DNA of 64,000 nucleotides from contig NZ_JAYKGJ010000001.1 in assembly GCF_036860695.1 (NCBI RefSeq), forward strand, positions 1,302,001 to 1,366,000, written 5' to 3'. This document shows, one piece after another, positions 27,916 through 35,870 of this stretch. This DNA is from Rosettibacter firmus. Its GTDB lineage: Bacteria; Bacteroidota; Ignavibacteria; Ignavibacteriales; Melioribacteraceae. Below the pieces are notes generated by a model that saw only the letters and a program-made list of their open reading frames with translations, was not told where the DNA came from and searched no databases. A program made the translations under genes and the position numbers. Numbering within the stretch: the first letter of the stretch is position 1; every line of letters begins with the position of its first letter.

Positions 27916-28119
27916 TTAAATTAAGTTTAATTTCTTTTGTAATTGTGCAAAGCATTTATTGTTTTTGTTATTATATTTTTTAAAATGCTTACACCAAATA
28001 GACAACTCCTTTCTGCAAGCACCTATTGAAGATGGGCTCCCAAAAGAAGCATATTTACACGAATAATCACAGAATAGTGGATAATTTTCTTTTCTTTTAT
28101 TAATTGATTTCTTTGCCAC
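27916..28119 (-). CDS. Small cysteine-rich protein, 67 aa (GTG start)
   Basis: The GTG at 28119 has AAAAGG six bases upstream and starts a short, basic protein with five Cys (CDYSCKY..., ACRKELSIWC, NKCFAQ). The C-x3-C ... C-x7-C ... C pattern resembles a small metal-binding or disulfide-stabilised module; I do not recognise a family. It has no signal peptide, so zinc or iron-sulfur binding in the cytoplasm is more likely than disulfides. It is leftward and diverges from gmhA. Confidence 0.6.
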   Translation of the reverse strand: MAKKSINKRKENYPLFCDYSCKYASFGSPSSIGACRKELSIWCKHFKKYNNKNNKCFAQLQKKLNLI

Positions 28120-28158
28120 AATTTACCTTTTAATTTATCGAATAATATGAAACTTTCT

Positions 28159-28166
28159 TATCTTTG
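28159..28166 (+). promoter_or_regulatory. Candidate -7 element of the gmhA promoter
   Basis: TATCTTTG (28159-28166) matches TAnnTTTG fully and lies 24 bases before the gmhA ATG. A good TTG is not present 20 bases upstream (TTA/TTT instead), so this is a weaker case than the pckA and trp promoters. Confidence 0.45.
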
Positions 28167-28190
28167 AAAATAAATAAAAAGGAATTAATA

Positions 28191-28772
28191 ATGGATAAAG
28201 AAAAATTTTTTTCAGATTCATTAAAAGAAAGTGCAGAAACTAAATTGAATATTGAAAAATATTGTAAAGAAGAAGTTTTAAAAGCTATAGATATAATTTC
28301 CGGGGCATACAGAAAAGGGAAAAAAGTTTTGCTATGTGGAAACGGAGGAAGTGCTGCAGATTGTCAGCATATAGCAACTGAGTTAATGATAAGATTGAGT
28401 CATAAAATTAATCGTCCTGCATTACCTGCAATAGCACTTACTACCGATACATCAAATTTAACAGCTGGGAGTAACGATCTTGGTTTCGAAAATGTTTTTG
28501 CAAGAAGTATTGAAGGACTTGGCAACGAAGGTGATATTCTAATTGCAATTTCAACAAGTGGAAATTCTCCAAACATTATAAAAGCTGCAGAAAAAGCTCA
28601 TGAAAAGAAAATGTTTATTATTGGATTACTTGGTGGTAGTGGAGGTAAATTAAAAGATTATGTTGATTTATCTATTATAATACCTTCTTCAAATGTTCAA
28701 AGAATACAGGAAGGACATATTACCGTAGCCCATATAATTTGTGAGCTTGTTGAGTTCGATTTATTTGGTTAA
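28191..28772 (+). CDS. gmhA: Phosphoheptose isomerase
   Basis: It converts sedoheptulose 7-phosphate to D-glycero-D-manno-heptose 7-phosphate, the first step toward ADP-heptose for the LPS inner core. The SIS fold is shown by LLCGNGGSAADCQHIATELMIR (about residues 45-66) and AISTSGNSPNIIKAA (about 120-134); the sugar-binding Ser, His and Glu fall in these blocks. The start at 28191 (193 aa, normal length) is chosen because AAGGAA lies eight bases upstream; the frame also extends to 28164. It works with the heptosyltransferase at 15.8 kb. Confidence 0.94.
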   Translation: MDKEKFFSDSLKESAETKLNIEKYCKEEVLKAIDIISGAYRKGKKVLLCGNGGSAADCQHIATELMIRLSHKINRPALPAIALTTDTSNLTAGSNDLGFENVFARSIEGLGNEGDILIAISTSGNSPNIIKAAEKAHEKKMFIIGLLGGSGGKLKDYVDLSIIIPSSNVQRIQEGHITVAHIICELVEFDLFG

Positions 28773-28835
28773 GATTTCAGTACAATTTTTATAAATAATA
28801 ATTTAATCCTATAAATAACACAAGTTAAAATTTTT

Positions 28836-28843
28836 TATCTTTG
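28836..28843 (+). promoter_or_regulatory. Candidate -7 element of the aconitase promoter
   Basis: TATCTTTG (28836-28843) is identical to the -7 element before gmhA. It lies 28 bases before the aconitase ATG, and AGAGGGG is the ribosome binding site. No TTG is found at the expected -33 position, so the upstream half is missing or divergent. Confidence 0.45.
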
Positions 28844-28870
28844 CAATGAATTTTATAAAAAGAGGGGAAT

Positions 28871-31354
28871 ATGACAGCAAATTTTGACATGATAAAGAAA
28901 GTATATGCAGGATTCGAAAAGAAAGTAAAAGCTGCGCGTAAAGTTGTAGGAAGACCTTTAACTTATGCCGAGAAAATACTTTATGCACATCTCTGGAATC
29001 CTGCAAAAAAAGAATTTATCCGCGGGAAAGATTTTGCTGAATTTGCACCAGACCGCGTAGCTATGCAAGATGCAACAGCACAGATGGCTATGCTTCAGTT
29101 CATGCATGCCGGAAGAAAAACTTCTGCTGTACCAGCTACTGCACATGCAGACCATTTAATTGTTGCTCAAAGTGGTTCTAAAGAAGACCTCGAAAGAGCA
29201 ATCGAAGAAAACAAAGAAGTTTATGAATTCCTTGAGAGCATCTGTAAAAAATATGGAGTTGGTTTCTGGAAACCCGGTGCTGGCATAATTCATCAGGTTA
29301 TTTTAGAAAATTATGCATTCCCGGGAGGAATGATGATAGGCTCAGATTCTCATACCCCAAATGCTGGTGGACTTGGAATGATCGCTATTGGTGTCGGGGG
29401 TGCCGATGTTGTTGATGTTATGGCGGGTATGCCCTGGGAATTAAAATGGCCTAAATTAATTGGTATTAAACTTACTGGAAATCTCTCTGGCTGGACATCT
29501 CCTAAAGATGTAATCCTGAAAGTAGCAGGAATTCTAACCGTTAAAGGTGGAACCGGTGCAATAATCGAATATTTTGGAGAAGGAACAAAATCAATTTCGT
29601 GTACGGGTAAAGCTACTATTTGTAATATGGGTGCAGAAGTTGGTGCTACAACTTCAATCTTTCCTTTTGATGATAGAATGGCAAATTACTTAAGGAAAAC
29701 CGATCGTGCTGACGTAGCAGAACTTGCAGAGAAATTAGCTCACGAACTTAAAGCCGATGACGAAGTTTATGCAGAACCAGAAAAATATTTTGATCAGATA
29801 ATTGAAATTAACTTAAATGAACTTGAACCTCATATTAATGGACCTTTTACACCAGATCTGGCTCATCCAATTTCAAAAATGAAAGAGGCTGTAATTCAAA
29901 ATAACTATCCAGATAATATAAGCGTTGCATTAATTGGAAGCTGTACTAATTCAAGCTACGAAGATATTGATCGTGCAACTAATGTAGCCCGTCAGGCATT
30001 AGCTAAAGGTTTAAAAGCAAAAACTCAATTTACAATCACACCGGGTTCAGAACAGGTTCGTGCAACTATTGAAAGAGATGGTCAACTTCAGGTTTTGACA
30101 GAATTTGGTGGAACAGTTTTAGCAAATGCATGTGGTCCCTGCATTGGAATGTGGAAAAGAATGGATATAAAAACAGGCGAAAAAAATACAATTATAAATT
30201 CATTTAATAGGAATTTTGCTAAACGAAATGATAATAATCCAGAAACCTATTCGTTTATAGCAAGTCCCGAAATAGTTACAGCTCTTGCAATTGCAGGAAG
30301 ATTATCCTTTAATCCAGAAACTGATTATTTAACTAACGATGCTGGAGAACAGGTAAAACTTGATCCTCCATATGGAGATGAATTACCCGAAAAAGGATTT
30401 ATAAAAGATGTAGAAGGATATATTGCACCAACACCAGATGGTTACAAAACAGAAGTAAAAATTGATCCGAATAGCGAGCGATTACAATTTCTTGAAAGAT
30501 TTGAGCCCTGGGATGGAAAAGACTTTATTGATTTACCACTTTTATTAAAAGTAAAAGGAAAGTGTACAACAGACCATATTTCTCCTGCTGGTGCATGGTT
30601 AAAATATCGAGGTCATCTGGATAATATCTCAAAGAATATGTTTCTAGGTGCTATCAATGCTTTTACTGATAAAGCAGGAGAAGCAAAAAATATTTTTACA
30701 GGTGAATATAAACAGGTTCATGAAGTAGCAAGAGAATATAAAGCTCAGGGACTCGGCTGGATTGTAGTTGGCGACGAAAATTATGGCGAAGGTTCATCCC
30801 GTGAACATGCTGCAATGGAACCAAGATACCTTGGCGGCAAAGCTATAATCGCAAAAAGTTTTGCTCGCATTCATGAAACCAATCTTAAAAAACAGGGAAT
30901 GCTTCCACTCACTTTTGCTAATCCCGATGATTACGATAAAATTCGTGAAGATGATAGATTAAGTATTATTGGACTAAAAGATTTTGCACCTGAAAAACAA
31001 CTTAAATTAATTGCAAAACATTCAGATGGCACTGAAGATGAAATCTGGTTGAATCATTCTTTTAGTTCTACACAAATAGAATGGTTCAAGGCTGGAAGTG
31101 CACTCAATTTAATTGCACAAAGTCAAATTAAAGCTGCAAAGAAAAAACAAGCAGCAAAAAAACCTAAAGCTGCTCAATTAAAAAAGGCTAAACCTGCTGC
31201 TAAAAAGAAAGAAGTGAAAAAAGCTACTGCAAAAAAGGCAAAAGCTCAAAAACCAAAAGCAAAAAAATTGGCTAAAAAAGCTGCTCCTAAAACAGCTACC
31301 AGAACACAAAAGAAAAAAGCAGTAAAATCAAGCAGTAAATCAAAAAAGAAATAA
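28871..31354 (+). CDS. acn: Aconitate hydratase with a lysine/alanine-rich histone-H1-like C-terminal tail
   Basis: It isomerises citrate and isocitrate in the TCA cycle. The iron-sulfur ligands are in SCTNSS (about residues 357-362) and ANACGPC (about 418-424); [19 protein letters not shown] in domain 4 is the swivelling active-site loop. Residues 1-752 match the mitochondrial-type aconitase in full. Residues 753-827 are an added tail with 33 lysines in 75, plus Ala and Pro ([26 protein letters not shown]). This composition is that of bacterial histone-H1-like or AlgP tails that bind nucleic acids. The fusion is in one clean frame, so it is not a sequencing artefact of a frameshift type. The tail's role is unknown. 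AGAGGGG precedes the ATG. Confidence 0.95.
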   Translation: MTANFDMIKKVYAGFEKKVKAARKVVGRPLTYAEKILYAHLWNPAKKEFIRGKDFAEFAPDRVAMQDATAQMAMLQFMHAGRKTSAVPATAHADHLIVAQSGSKEDLERAIEENKEVYEFLESICKKYGVGFWKPGAGIIHQVILENYAFPGGMMIGSDSHTPNAGGLGMIAIGVGGADVVDVMAGMPWELKWPKLIGIKLTGNLSGWTSPKDVILKVAGILTVKGGTGAIIEYFGEGTKSISCTGKATICNMGAEVGATTSIFPFDDRMANYLRKTDRADVAELAEKLAHELKADDEVYAEPEKYFDQIIEINLNELEPHINGPFTPDLAHPISKMKEAVIQNNYPDNISVALIGSCTNSSYEDIDRATNVARQALAKGLKAKTQFTITPGSEQVRATIERDGQLQVLTEFGGTVLANACGPCIGMWKRMDIKTGEKNTIINSFNRNFAKRNDNNPETYSFIASPEIVTALAIAGRLSFNPETDYLTNDAGEQVKLDPPYGDELPEKGFIKDVEGYIAPTPDGYKTEVKIDPNSERLQFLERFEPWDGKDFIDLPLLLKVKGKCTTDHISPAGAWLKYRGHLDNISKNMFLGAINAFTDKAGEAKNIFTGEYKQVHEVAREYKAQGLGWIVVGDENYGEGSSREHAAMEPRYLGGKAIIAKSFARIHETNLKKQGMLPLTFANPDDYDKIREDDRLSIIGLKDFAPEKQLKLIAKHSDGTEDEIWLNHSFSSTQIEWFKAGSALNLIAQSQIKAAKKKQAAKKPKAAQLKKAKPAAKKKEVKKATAKKAKAQKPKAKKLAKKAAPKTATRTQKKKAVKSSSKSKKK

Positions 31355-31361
31355 TTTAAAT

Positions 31362-31400
31362 ATCCCCTTCGTGCAAATGTAAAACACGAAGGGGATTATT
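31362..31400. terminator. Bidirectional terminator between aconitase and the DUF192 gene
   Basis: ATCCCCTTCGTG (31362-31373) pairs perfectly with CACGAAGGGGAT (31385-31396) over an eleven-base loop, then TATTTAAT. The opposite strand is followed by ATTTAAATTATTTC. It separates the convergent genes. Confidence 0.85.
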
Positions 31401-31945
31401 TAATCTCTTCTCCAGACAATTTTATCACCTTCTTTAATTCCATATTTATCTGTGTAACCTGCATTTACTTCTACTACATATTGTGCAGGTTGACCAGATG
31501 AATATGATTGTTCAGAAAATGGAGTTGTGTTTTTGTGAATCTTTACTATTTCCATTTTTGAATTAACAAAAATCATATCAAGCGGGATAAATGTATTTTT
31601 CATCCAGAATGATTGTTGTGCTTCATAAGGAAAAATAAATAACATCCCTTGATTCTCTTCCATTTTATCGCGAAACATTAAGCCAGTCATTCTCTGTTCG
31701 TCATCATCTGCAATTTCAATATTTAATTGTGAAATCAATTCACCATCAGGTTTAATAAATGTAAGCTCACCTTCTTTAGTAAATGAATATGCTGCTTTAC
31801 CTTTCATTGCTTTTTCTAATTCTGGATTAATCTCTTCTTTATTCATAATGACATTTGATAAAACAAAATACACTATAAATAGCAGTATTACCACTCCAAC
31901 TGTAACTTGCATAATTAAATTTTTTCTTTTCTTTTTTTTTACCAT
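31400..31945 (-). CDS. DUF192 family protein, membrane-anchored
   Basis: A basic N-terminus (MVKKKKRKN) and a hydrophobic segment (about residues 11-30) anchor or export the protein. Residues 60-178 match DUF192 (COG1430): INIEIADDDEQRMTGLMFRDKMEENQGMLFIFPYEAQQSFWMKNTFIPLDMIFVN is the family core. The family is small, periplasmic or extracytoplasmic in bacteria and has no settled function. It is the last gene of the leftward aroK-aroB-GHL10 run, 17 bases after the previous gene. Confidence 0.88.
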   Translation of the reverse strand: MVKKKKRKNLIMQVTVGVVILLFIVYFVLSNVIMNKEEINPELEKAMKGKAAYSFTKEGELTFIKPDGELISQLNIEIADDDEQRMTGLMFRDKMEENQGMLFIFPYEAQQSFWMKNTFIPLDMIFVNSKMEIVKIHKNTTPFSEQSYSSGQPAQYVVEVNAGYTDKYGIKEGDKIVWRRD

Positions 31946-31962
31946 AGCTTTCCCTTTATTAA

Positions 31963-33366
31963 TTACATTTTTAGTTTCATCATTTTATTTGATGAAAGAA
32001 AGATTAACAGAATTTCTTTATATCTACTTAAATCTGATTTTAATTCAATTAAATTCTTACCAGACTTTATTTTTGTTGTAATAATTATCTCTTCATCTGT
32101 ATCATTACTCCCTTTCAACATTACTTCGTCTTCTGTTTCAGAAAATATTATAACATCAAAATTATCTTTTGATTTTTTAATCAAAACAGGTTTTAAGAAA
32201 TTACTATTCATTAACGAAAAGTTTACTGGTTCAAATATTTCATTTTCATCCTGTTCTTTTCTGTTTACTGTTGATGTTTTATTATCTAAAAAGTTTTGAA
32301 ACTTATAATCTTTTATACTCGAATATCTAAAAATTGCAAAGCCCTGTGCACCAATAGTTCTGGTATATTCAATCATCTTTTCGATTTTACTTTTGATATC
32401 ATCCTTAAAAGCTCCGATTCCAATTATAACATTTTTCCCGAATGAATTATTAACCCATTCTCTGGTTATAACTTCAAAATTATTTTCAATAGACCAATAA
32501 ACCTGAGGAACGATATAATCAAGCAATCCTCTTTTTAACCATTCTCTTGCATCCTGATAAACATCATTATATCCTTCCCAGCCACTCATTCCAGAGTGAT
32601 TTTTGTAAATTCCAATTGGTGTAGCTCCAAGTTTAACATAAGGTTTTACAGATTTTATTTTTTTATTTATTAACTCAATTAAGTCTGTAATATTTTTTCT
32701 TCGCCAATTGTCTTTTGATAATCCTTTTCCGTAAATATTAAAAAGAGAATCATCATTAAAATTTCTGCCTGGATAACGAATGTAATCAAGATGAATTCCA
32801 TCAACATTATAATTTTTTACTAATTCTTTAATCAAATCAGAAATATATTCTCTAACTTCTGGAATTGCAGGATTTAACCAGTATGATTTCATTTCATTTT
32901 CCTGATATTCAATAATCCAATCAGGTTTTCTTTTTACAATATGATCTGGATTATTTAAAATATCCAGTTCGCCACCTGCAAATACCTGCACAACATTCAA
33001 CCATGCATGAATTTCAATGCCACGTTTATGTGCTTCTTGAATTGCAAATTGTAGTGGATCATATGGCAGATTTCCTTTACCATCAATATAAAATGAACAC
33101 GGTTCAAAAGAAGAATTGAATAAAACAGTACCGTTACTTCTAACCTGAAAATAGATTGTGTTCAAATTTTTTGATTTAATGCTATCAAAAATTTCTATGA
33201 GAGATTTTTTTTGTACTTCAATATCAAAAGTTGGCGGTGGCCAATCCAATCTATGATTTGTTGCAATCCATACCGCACGAATTTCTTGATTTTTTTGAGA
33301 AAAGTTGATTGAATGGAATAGAAAGAAAAGCGAAGTTAATAAAAATATCTTCTTTATCAGCATCAT
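31963..33366 (-). CDS. Glycoside-hydrolase-like family 10 protein (GHL10)
   Basis: A signal peptide (IKKIFLLTSLFFLFHSINFSQ) is followed by a TIM-barrel of the GHL10 family (Pfam DUF187 type). AVWIATNHRLDWPPP, YFQVRSNGTVLFNSSFEPCS and YNVDGIHLDYIRYPGR are the characteristic blocks; the last includes the conserved Asp. A C-terminal beta-rich extension follows from about residue 370. Members are thought to act on cell-wall or lipoprotein glycans, and the substrate is unproven. Its ATG overlaps the aroB stop (TAATG), so it is translationally coupled to aroB. Confidence 0.87.
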   Translation of the reverse strand: MMLIKKIFLLTSLFFLFHSINFSQKNQEIRAVWIATNHRLDWPPPTFDIEVQKKSLIEIFDSIKSKNLNTIYFQVRSNGTVLFNSSFEPCSFYIDGKGNLPYDPLQFAIQEAHKRGIEIHAWLNVVQVFAGGELDILNNPDHIVKRKPDWIIEYQENEMKSYWLNPAIPEVREYISDLIKELVKNYNVDGIHLDYIRYPGRNFNDDSLFNIYGKGLSKDNWRRKNITDLIELINKKIKSVKPYVKLGATPIGIYKNHSGMSGWEGYNDVYQDAREWLKRGLLDYIVPQVYWSIENNFEVITREWVNNSFGKNVIIGIGAFKDDIKSKIEKMIEYTRTIGAQGFAIFRYSSIKDYKFQNFLDNKTSTVNRKEQDENEIFEPVNFSLMNSNFLKPVLIKKSKDNFDVIIFSETEDEVMLKGSNDTDEEIIITTKIKSGKNLIELKSDLSRYKEILLIFLSSNKMMKLKM

Positions 33367-34460
33367 TAAGCTTTATAATATTGTAGACCATTGTTTAATG
33401 CATAAATAACATCTTCTTTTTTTGTTTCAATATCGACAAATAACTCTCCAGCTTTTTTAAGAAGTACGAATTTAATTTTCTCATCTTTATTTTTTTTATC
33501 TCGTTTCATTATTTCATAAAGTTTTTTAGTATCATACTTTTGAATATCAATTGAATCAGCAAAACTTATTAGTAATGGTAAATATTTCTCGAGATTTGAA
33601 TCGTTAAGTAAATTAATTTTATTTGATAGATGAAGTGCACATGCAAGTCCAGCAATTACAGCCTGTCCATGTTTTATATGATGTTTTTGTTCTACTTCAA
33701 TTGCATGAGCAAAAGTATGACCAAGATTCAATACTTTCCTTAAACCTGTTTTTTCTTTTTCATCATTTCTGACTATATCACTTTTAAATTGAATACAATT
33801 TTTAATAACATCAATAATTGTAGTGCTATTAAACTCAAGAATTTTATTGCGTTTATTTTTGATTTCTTCGAAAAAATTATCTCCAATAAGTAGACCATAT
33901 TTTAAGATTTCACCCATACCACAAACAATTTCTTCGTGTGGTAAAGTTTTTAGAAATTCTATATCAATAAACACCAGATCTGGTTGATAAAAAGTTCCGA
34001 CAATATTTTTTGTGTTGCCAAAATTAATTCCTGTTTTACCACCAACAGAACTATCAACCATAGAAAGAAGTGTTGTTGGTACATTAATATATTTTATGCC
34101 TCGTGAATATATTGATGCAGCAAAGGATGCTACATCACCAGTTATTCCTCCACCAATAGAAATTAATAATGTATCTCTTCCAAAATTGTTTTTAATTAGA
34201 GCAGCGATAATATTTTTTATTTCAGTAAATGATTTATTTTTTTCTGTTGCCTCGAAGACATACAGAAATTTTTTCGTTCCAATATTATTATAAAATAAAG
34301 AAATCTTATCTCTATGATTTAGATACAGATTTTTATCAACTACCAGGAAAATATTTTTATTTCTTTTAATTACATCTAAGTTTGATAGTTTATGAAAGAT
34401 ATTGCTACCAAGATAAACTTGATAAAAATTATTTGGAATTTTTATATCAATCTTTTTCAT
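33366..34460 (-). CDS. aroB: 3-dehydroquinate synthase
   Basis: It closes DAHP to 3-dehydroquinate, the second step of the shikimate pathway. NAD-binding SIGGGITGDVASFAASIYSRG is at about residues 92-112, followed by NVPTTLLSMVDSSVGGKTGINFG. The zinc ligands are in GEILKYG (Glu), NLGHTFAHAIE (His) and HGQAVIAGL (His). The length of 364 residues is typical. It overlaps aroK by 14 bases upstream and the GHL10 gene by one base downstream. Confidence 0.96.
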   Translation of the reverse strand: MKKIDIKIPNNFYQVYLGSNIFHKLSNLDVIKRNKNIFLVVDKNLYLNHRDKISLFYNNIGTKKFLYVFEATEKNKSFTEIKNIIAALIKNNFGRDTLLISIGGGITGDVASFAASIYSRGIKYINVPTTLLSMVDSSVGGKTGINFGNTKNIVGTFYQPDLVFIDIEFLKTLPHEEIVCGMGEILKYGLLIGDNFFEEIKNKRNKILEFNSTTIIDVIKNCIQFKSDIVRNDEKEKTGLRKVLNLGHTFAHAIEVEQKHHIKHGQAVIAGLACALHLSNKINLLNDSNLEKYLPLLISFADSIDIQKYDTKKLYEIMKRDKKNKDEKIKFVLLKKAGELFVDIETKKEDVIYALNNGLQYYKA

Positions 34461-34989
34461 TAAATAATCTCAATATTTTTTTTGCGATTGTATCAATTGT
34501 AACACCGATAGGATTGGAACTAGTATCAACAATTAGATCTGCTTTTTCATAGAAAGGTTTTCTTTTTTCAAGAAGTTCATTAATTCTTTTCATAAATTCT
34601 TCTTTTGAAGCTTCGCCAAGGACAAACTCACGTAATAATGGTCGATCGGTTTTATTTTTAAGTCTTTTATAAATTTCTTCTGGTGATACTTTAAGATAAA
34701 TAATTTTTCCTGTGTTTTTCATTAATTCATAATTATCTGGAAATGTAATAGTCCCACCTCCAAGTGAAATAACAACATTATCCTTTTGAGTTAATTTTTT
34801 TAGTATTTCACTTTCAAGATTTCGGAAGTATGGTTCACCTTTTTTCTCGAATATTTCAACAATTGTAGATTTTTCAAATTCTTCGATTTCCTGATCGAGA
34901 TCATAAAAATCTAATCCAAGCACATTAGATAGGATTGGTCCTATCGTGCTTTTACCACTTGCCATAAATCCAGTTAGATATATACGCAT
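34447..34989 (-). CDS. aroK: Shikimate kinase
   Basis: It phosphorylates shikimate with ATP. The Walker A GFMASGKSTIG is at residues 7-17, the shikimate-binding DLDQEIE near 32, RNLESEI near 57, SLGGGTITF near 79 and the adenine/lid DRPLL near 116. The length of 180 residues is standard. aroK and aroB overlap by 14 bases, the usual pairing in many bacteria. The remaining shikimate genes are outside the window. Confidence 0.95.
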   Translation of the reverse strand: MRIYLTGFMASGKSTIGPILSNVLGLDFYDLDQEIEEFEKSTIVEIFEKKGEPYFRNLESEILKKLTQKDNVVISLGGGTITFPDNYELMKNTGKIIYLKVSPEEIYKRLKNKTDRPLLREFVLGEASKEEFMKRINELLEKRKPFYEKADLIVDTSSNPIGVTIDTIAKKILRLFNEKD

Positions 34990-35062
34990 AACTTTTATAA
35001 AAGTTTATTGACAAATATAAATAAACTTATTGAACATCAGAATTACTGTTATTAACATTTTA

Positions 35063-35758
35063 TTAGAAATGAATTCCAATTCCAAGGCAAAAACTTATTC
35101 CATCGACATTGGTTTTTGTGGTAAAAGTTTGTGGATATATATAGTATCTTCTGCCATTATGGATTAATGAGTTATCGGAGTATTTACTTTTCAATTCTAT
35201 GTTTGGATCACGAAACCTCATTTGTGTTCGTAAAAAAATTAAACTATTAATTATATAATCCATAGTAAAAGAGACCTGAATGCCAAAATCAAAATTAATT
35301 TTATCATTAACAGCATAAATGTTCTCAAAATTTCTGTTGCTTTTTCCAAAATAAAATCCTGCACCACCACCCATATAAAATTTAAATTTTTCTGTTGAAA
35401 ATGGGAGCAGATAATAAAGTGTTATTTCAAAAGGAATAATTTTATATCCATCGTTAATATCCAGACTTATCTGGCCAAGGTTATAATTTTTAATAACCAA
35501 ATTTTTTTCCACATACTCGATCCAGAAACCAGCATATAAGTTTTCGAGCATTTGAATGCTAAGTTCGGTTGATAGACTAATTATATCATTTAATTCATTA
35601 TATGACGAACGAACAACTGGATCCGGTGAGTCTGGCTGTAAATAAAACTTAGAAGTATTAGTATAATTGAAGTTTACTGATACATTAAAATTCTGAAAAG
35701 TTTGCGAGTAAATAAAAGTTGAATAGAAAATAAATATCAAATAAAAACAACGATTCAT
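35063..35758 (-). CDS. Outer-membrane beta-barrel protein (predicted)
   Basis: A signal peptide (MNRCFYLIFIFYSTFIYSQ) is followed by about 210 residues rich in alternating aromatic and polar positions. FYMGGGAGFYFGKSNRNF is a barrel-type glycine/aromatic strand pair, and the protein ends FCLGIGIHF with a C-terminal aromatic residue, as outer-membrane barrels do. I do not recognise a specific family; it resembles eight- to ten-stranded PorT-like or OmpW-like barrels in general character only. It is leftward, 73 bases before aroK. Confidence 0.7.
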   Translation of the reverse strand: MNRCFYLIFIFYSTFIYSQTFQNFNVSVNFNYTNTSKFYLQPDSPDPVVRSSYNELNDIISLSTELSIQMLENLYAGFWIEYVEKNLVIKNYNLGQISLDINDGYKIIPFEITLYYLLPFSTEKFKFYMGGGAGFYFGKSNRNFENIYAVNDKINFDFGIQVSFTMDYIINSLIFLRTQMRFRDPNIELKSKYSDNSLIHNGRRYYIYPQTFTTKTNVDGISFCLGIGIHF

Positions 35759-35825
35759 TCTTAAAAAAAATTGTGTTTAAAACTAAATAAATTTTTTAAA
35801 CGAAACTCAATGTATAAATAAAAAA

Positions 35826-35848
35826 AGCCGTGATTATAACTCACGGCT
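35826..35848 (-). terminator. Terminator after the PpiD-like gene
   Basis: On the minus strand AGCCGTGA pairs with TCACGGCT (35848-35841 and 35833-35826), with a seven-base loop and a run of seven T after it. It lies 23 bases beyond the stop codon of the peptidyl-prolyl isomerase gene, separating it from the barrel gene. Confidence 0.9.
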
Positions 35849-35870
35849 CTTTATCTGCGAACAAAAATAA

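Noticed and set aside
34012-34293. 93-codon plus-strand frame opposite aroB
   Set aside because: Antisense to conserved active-site codons of aroB, with no ribosome site or recognisable product.
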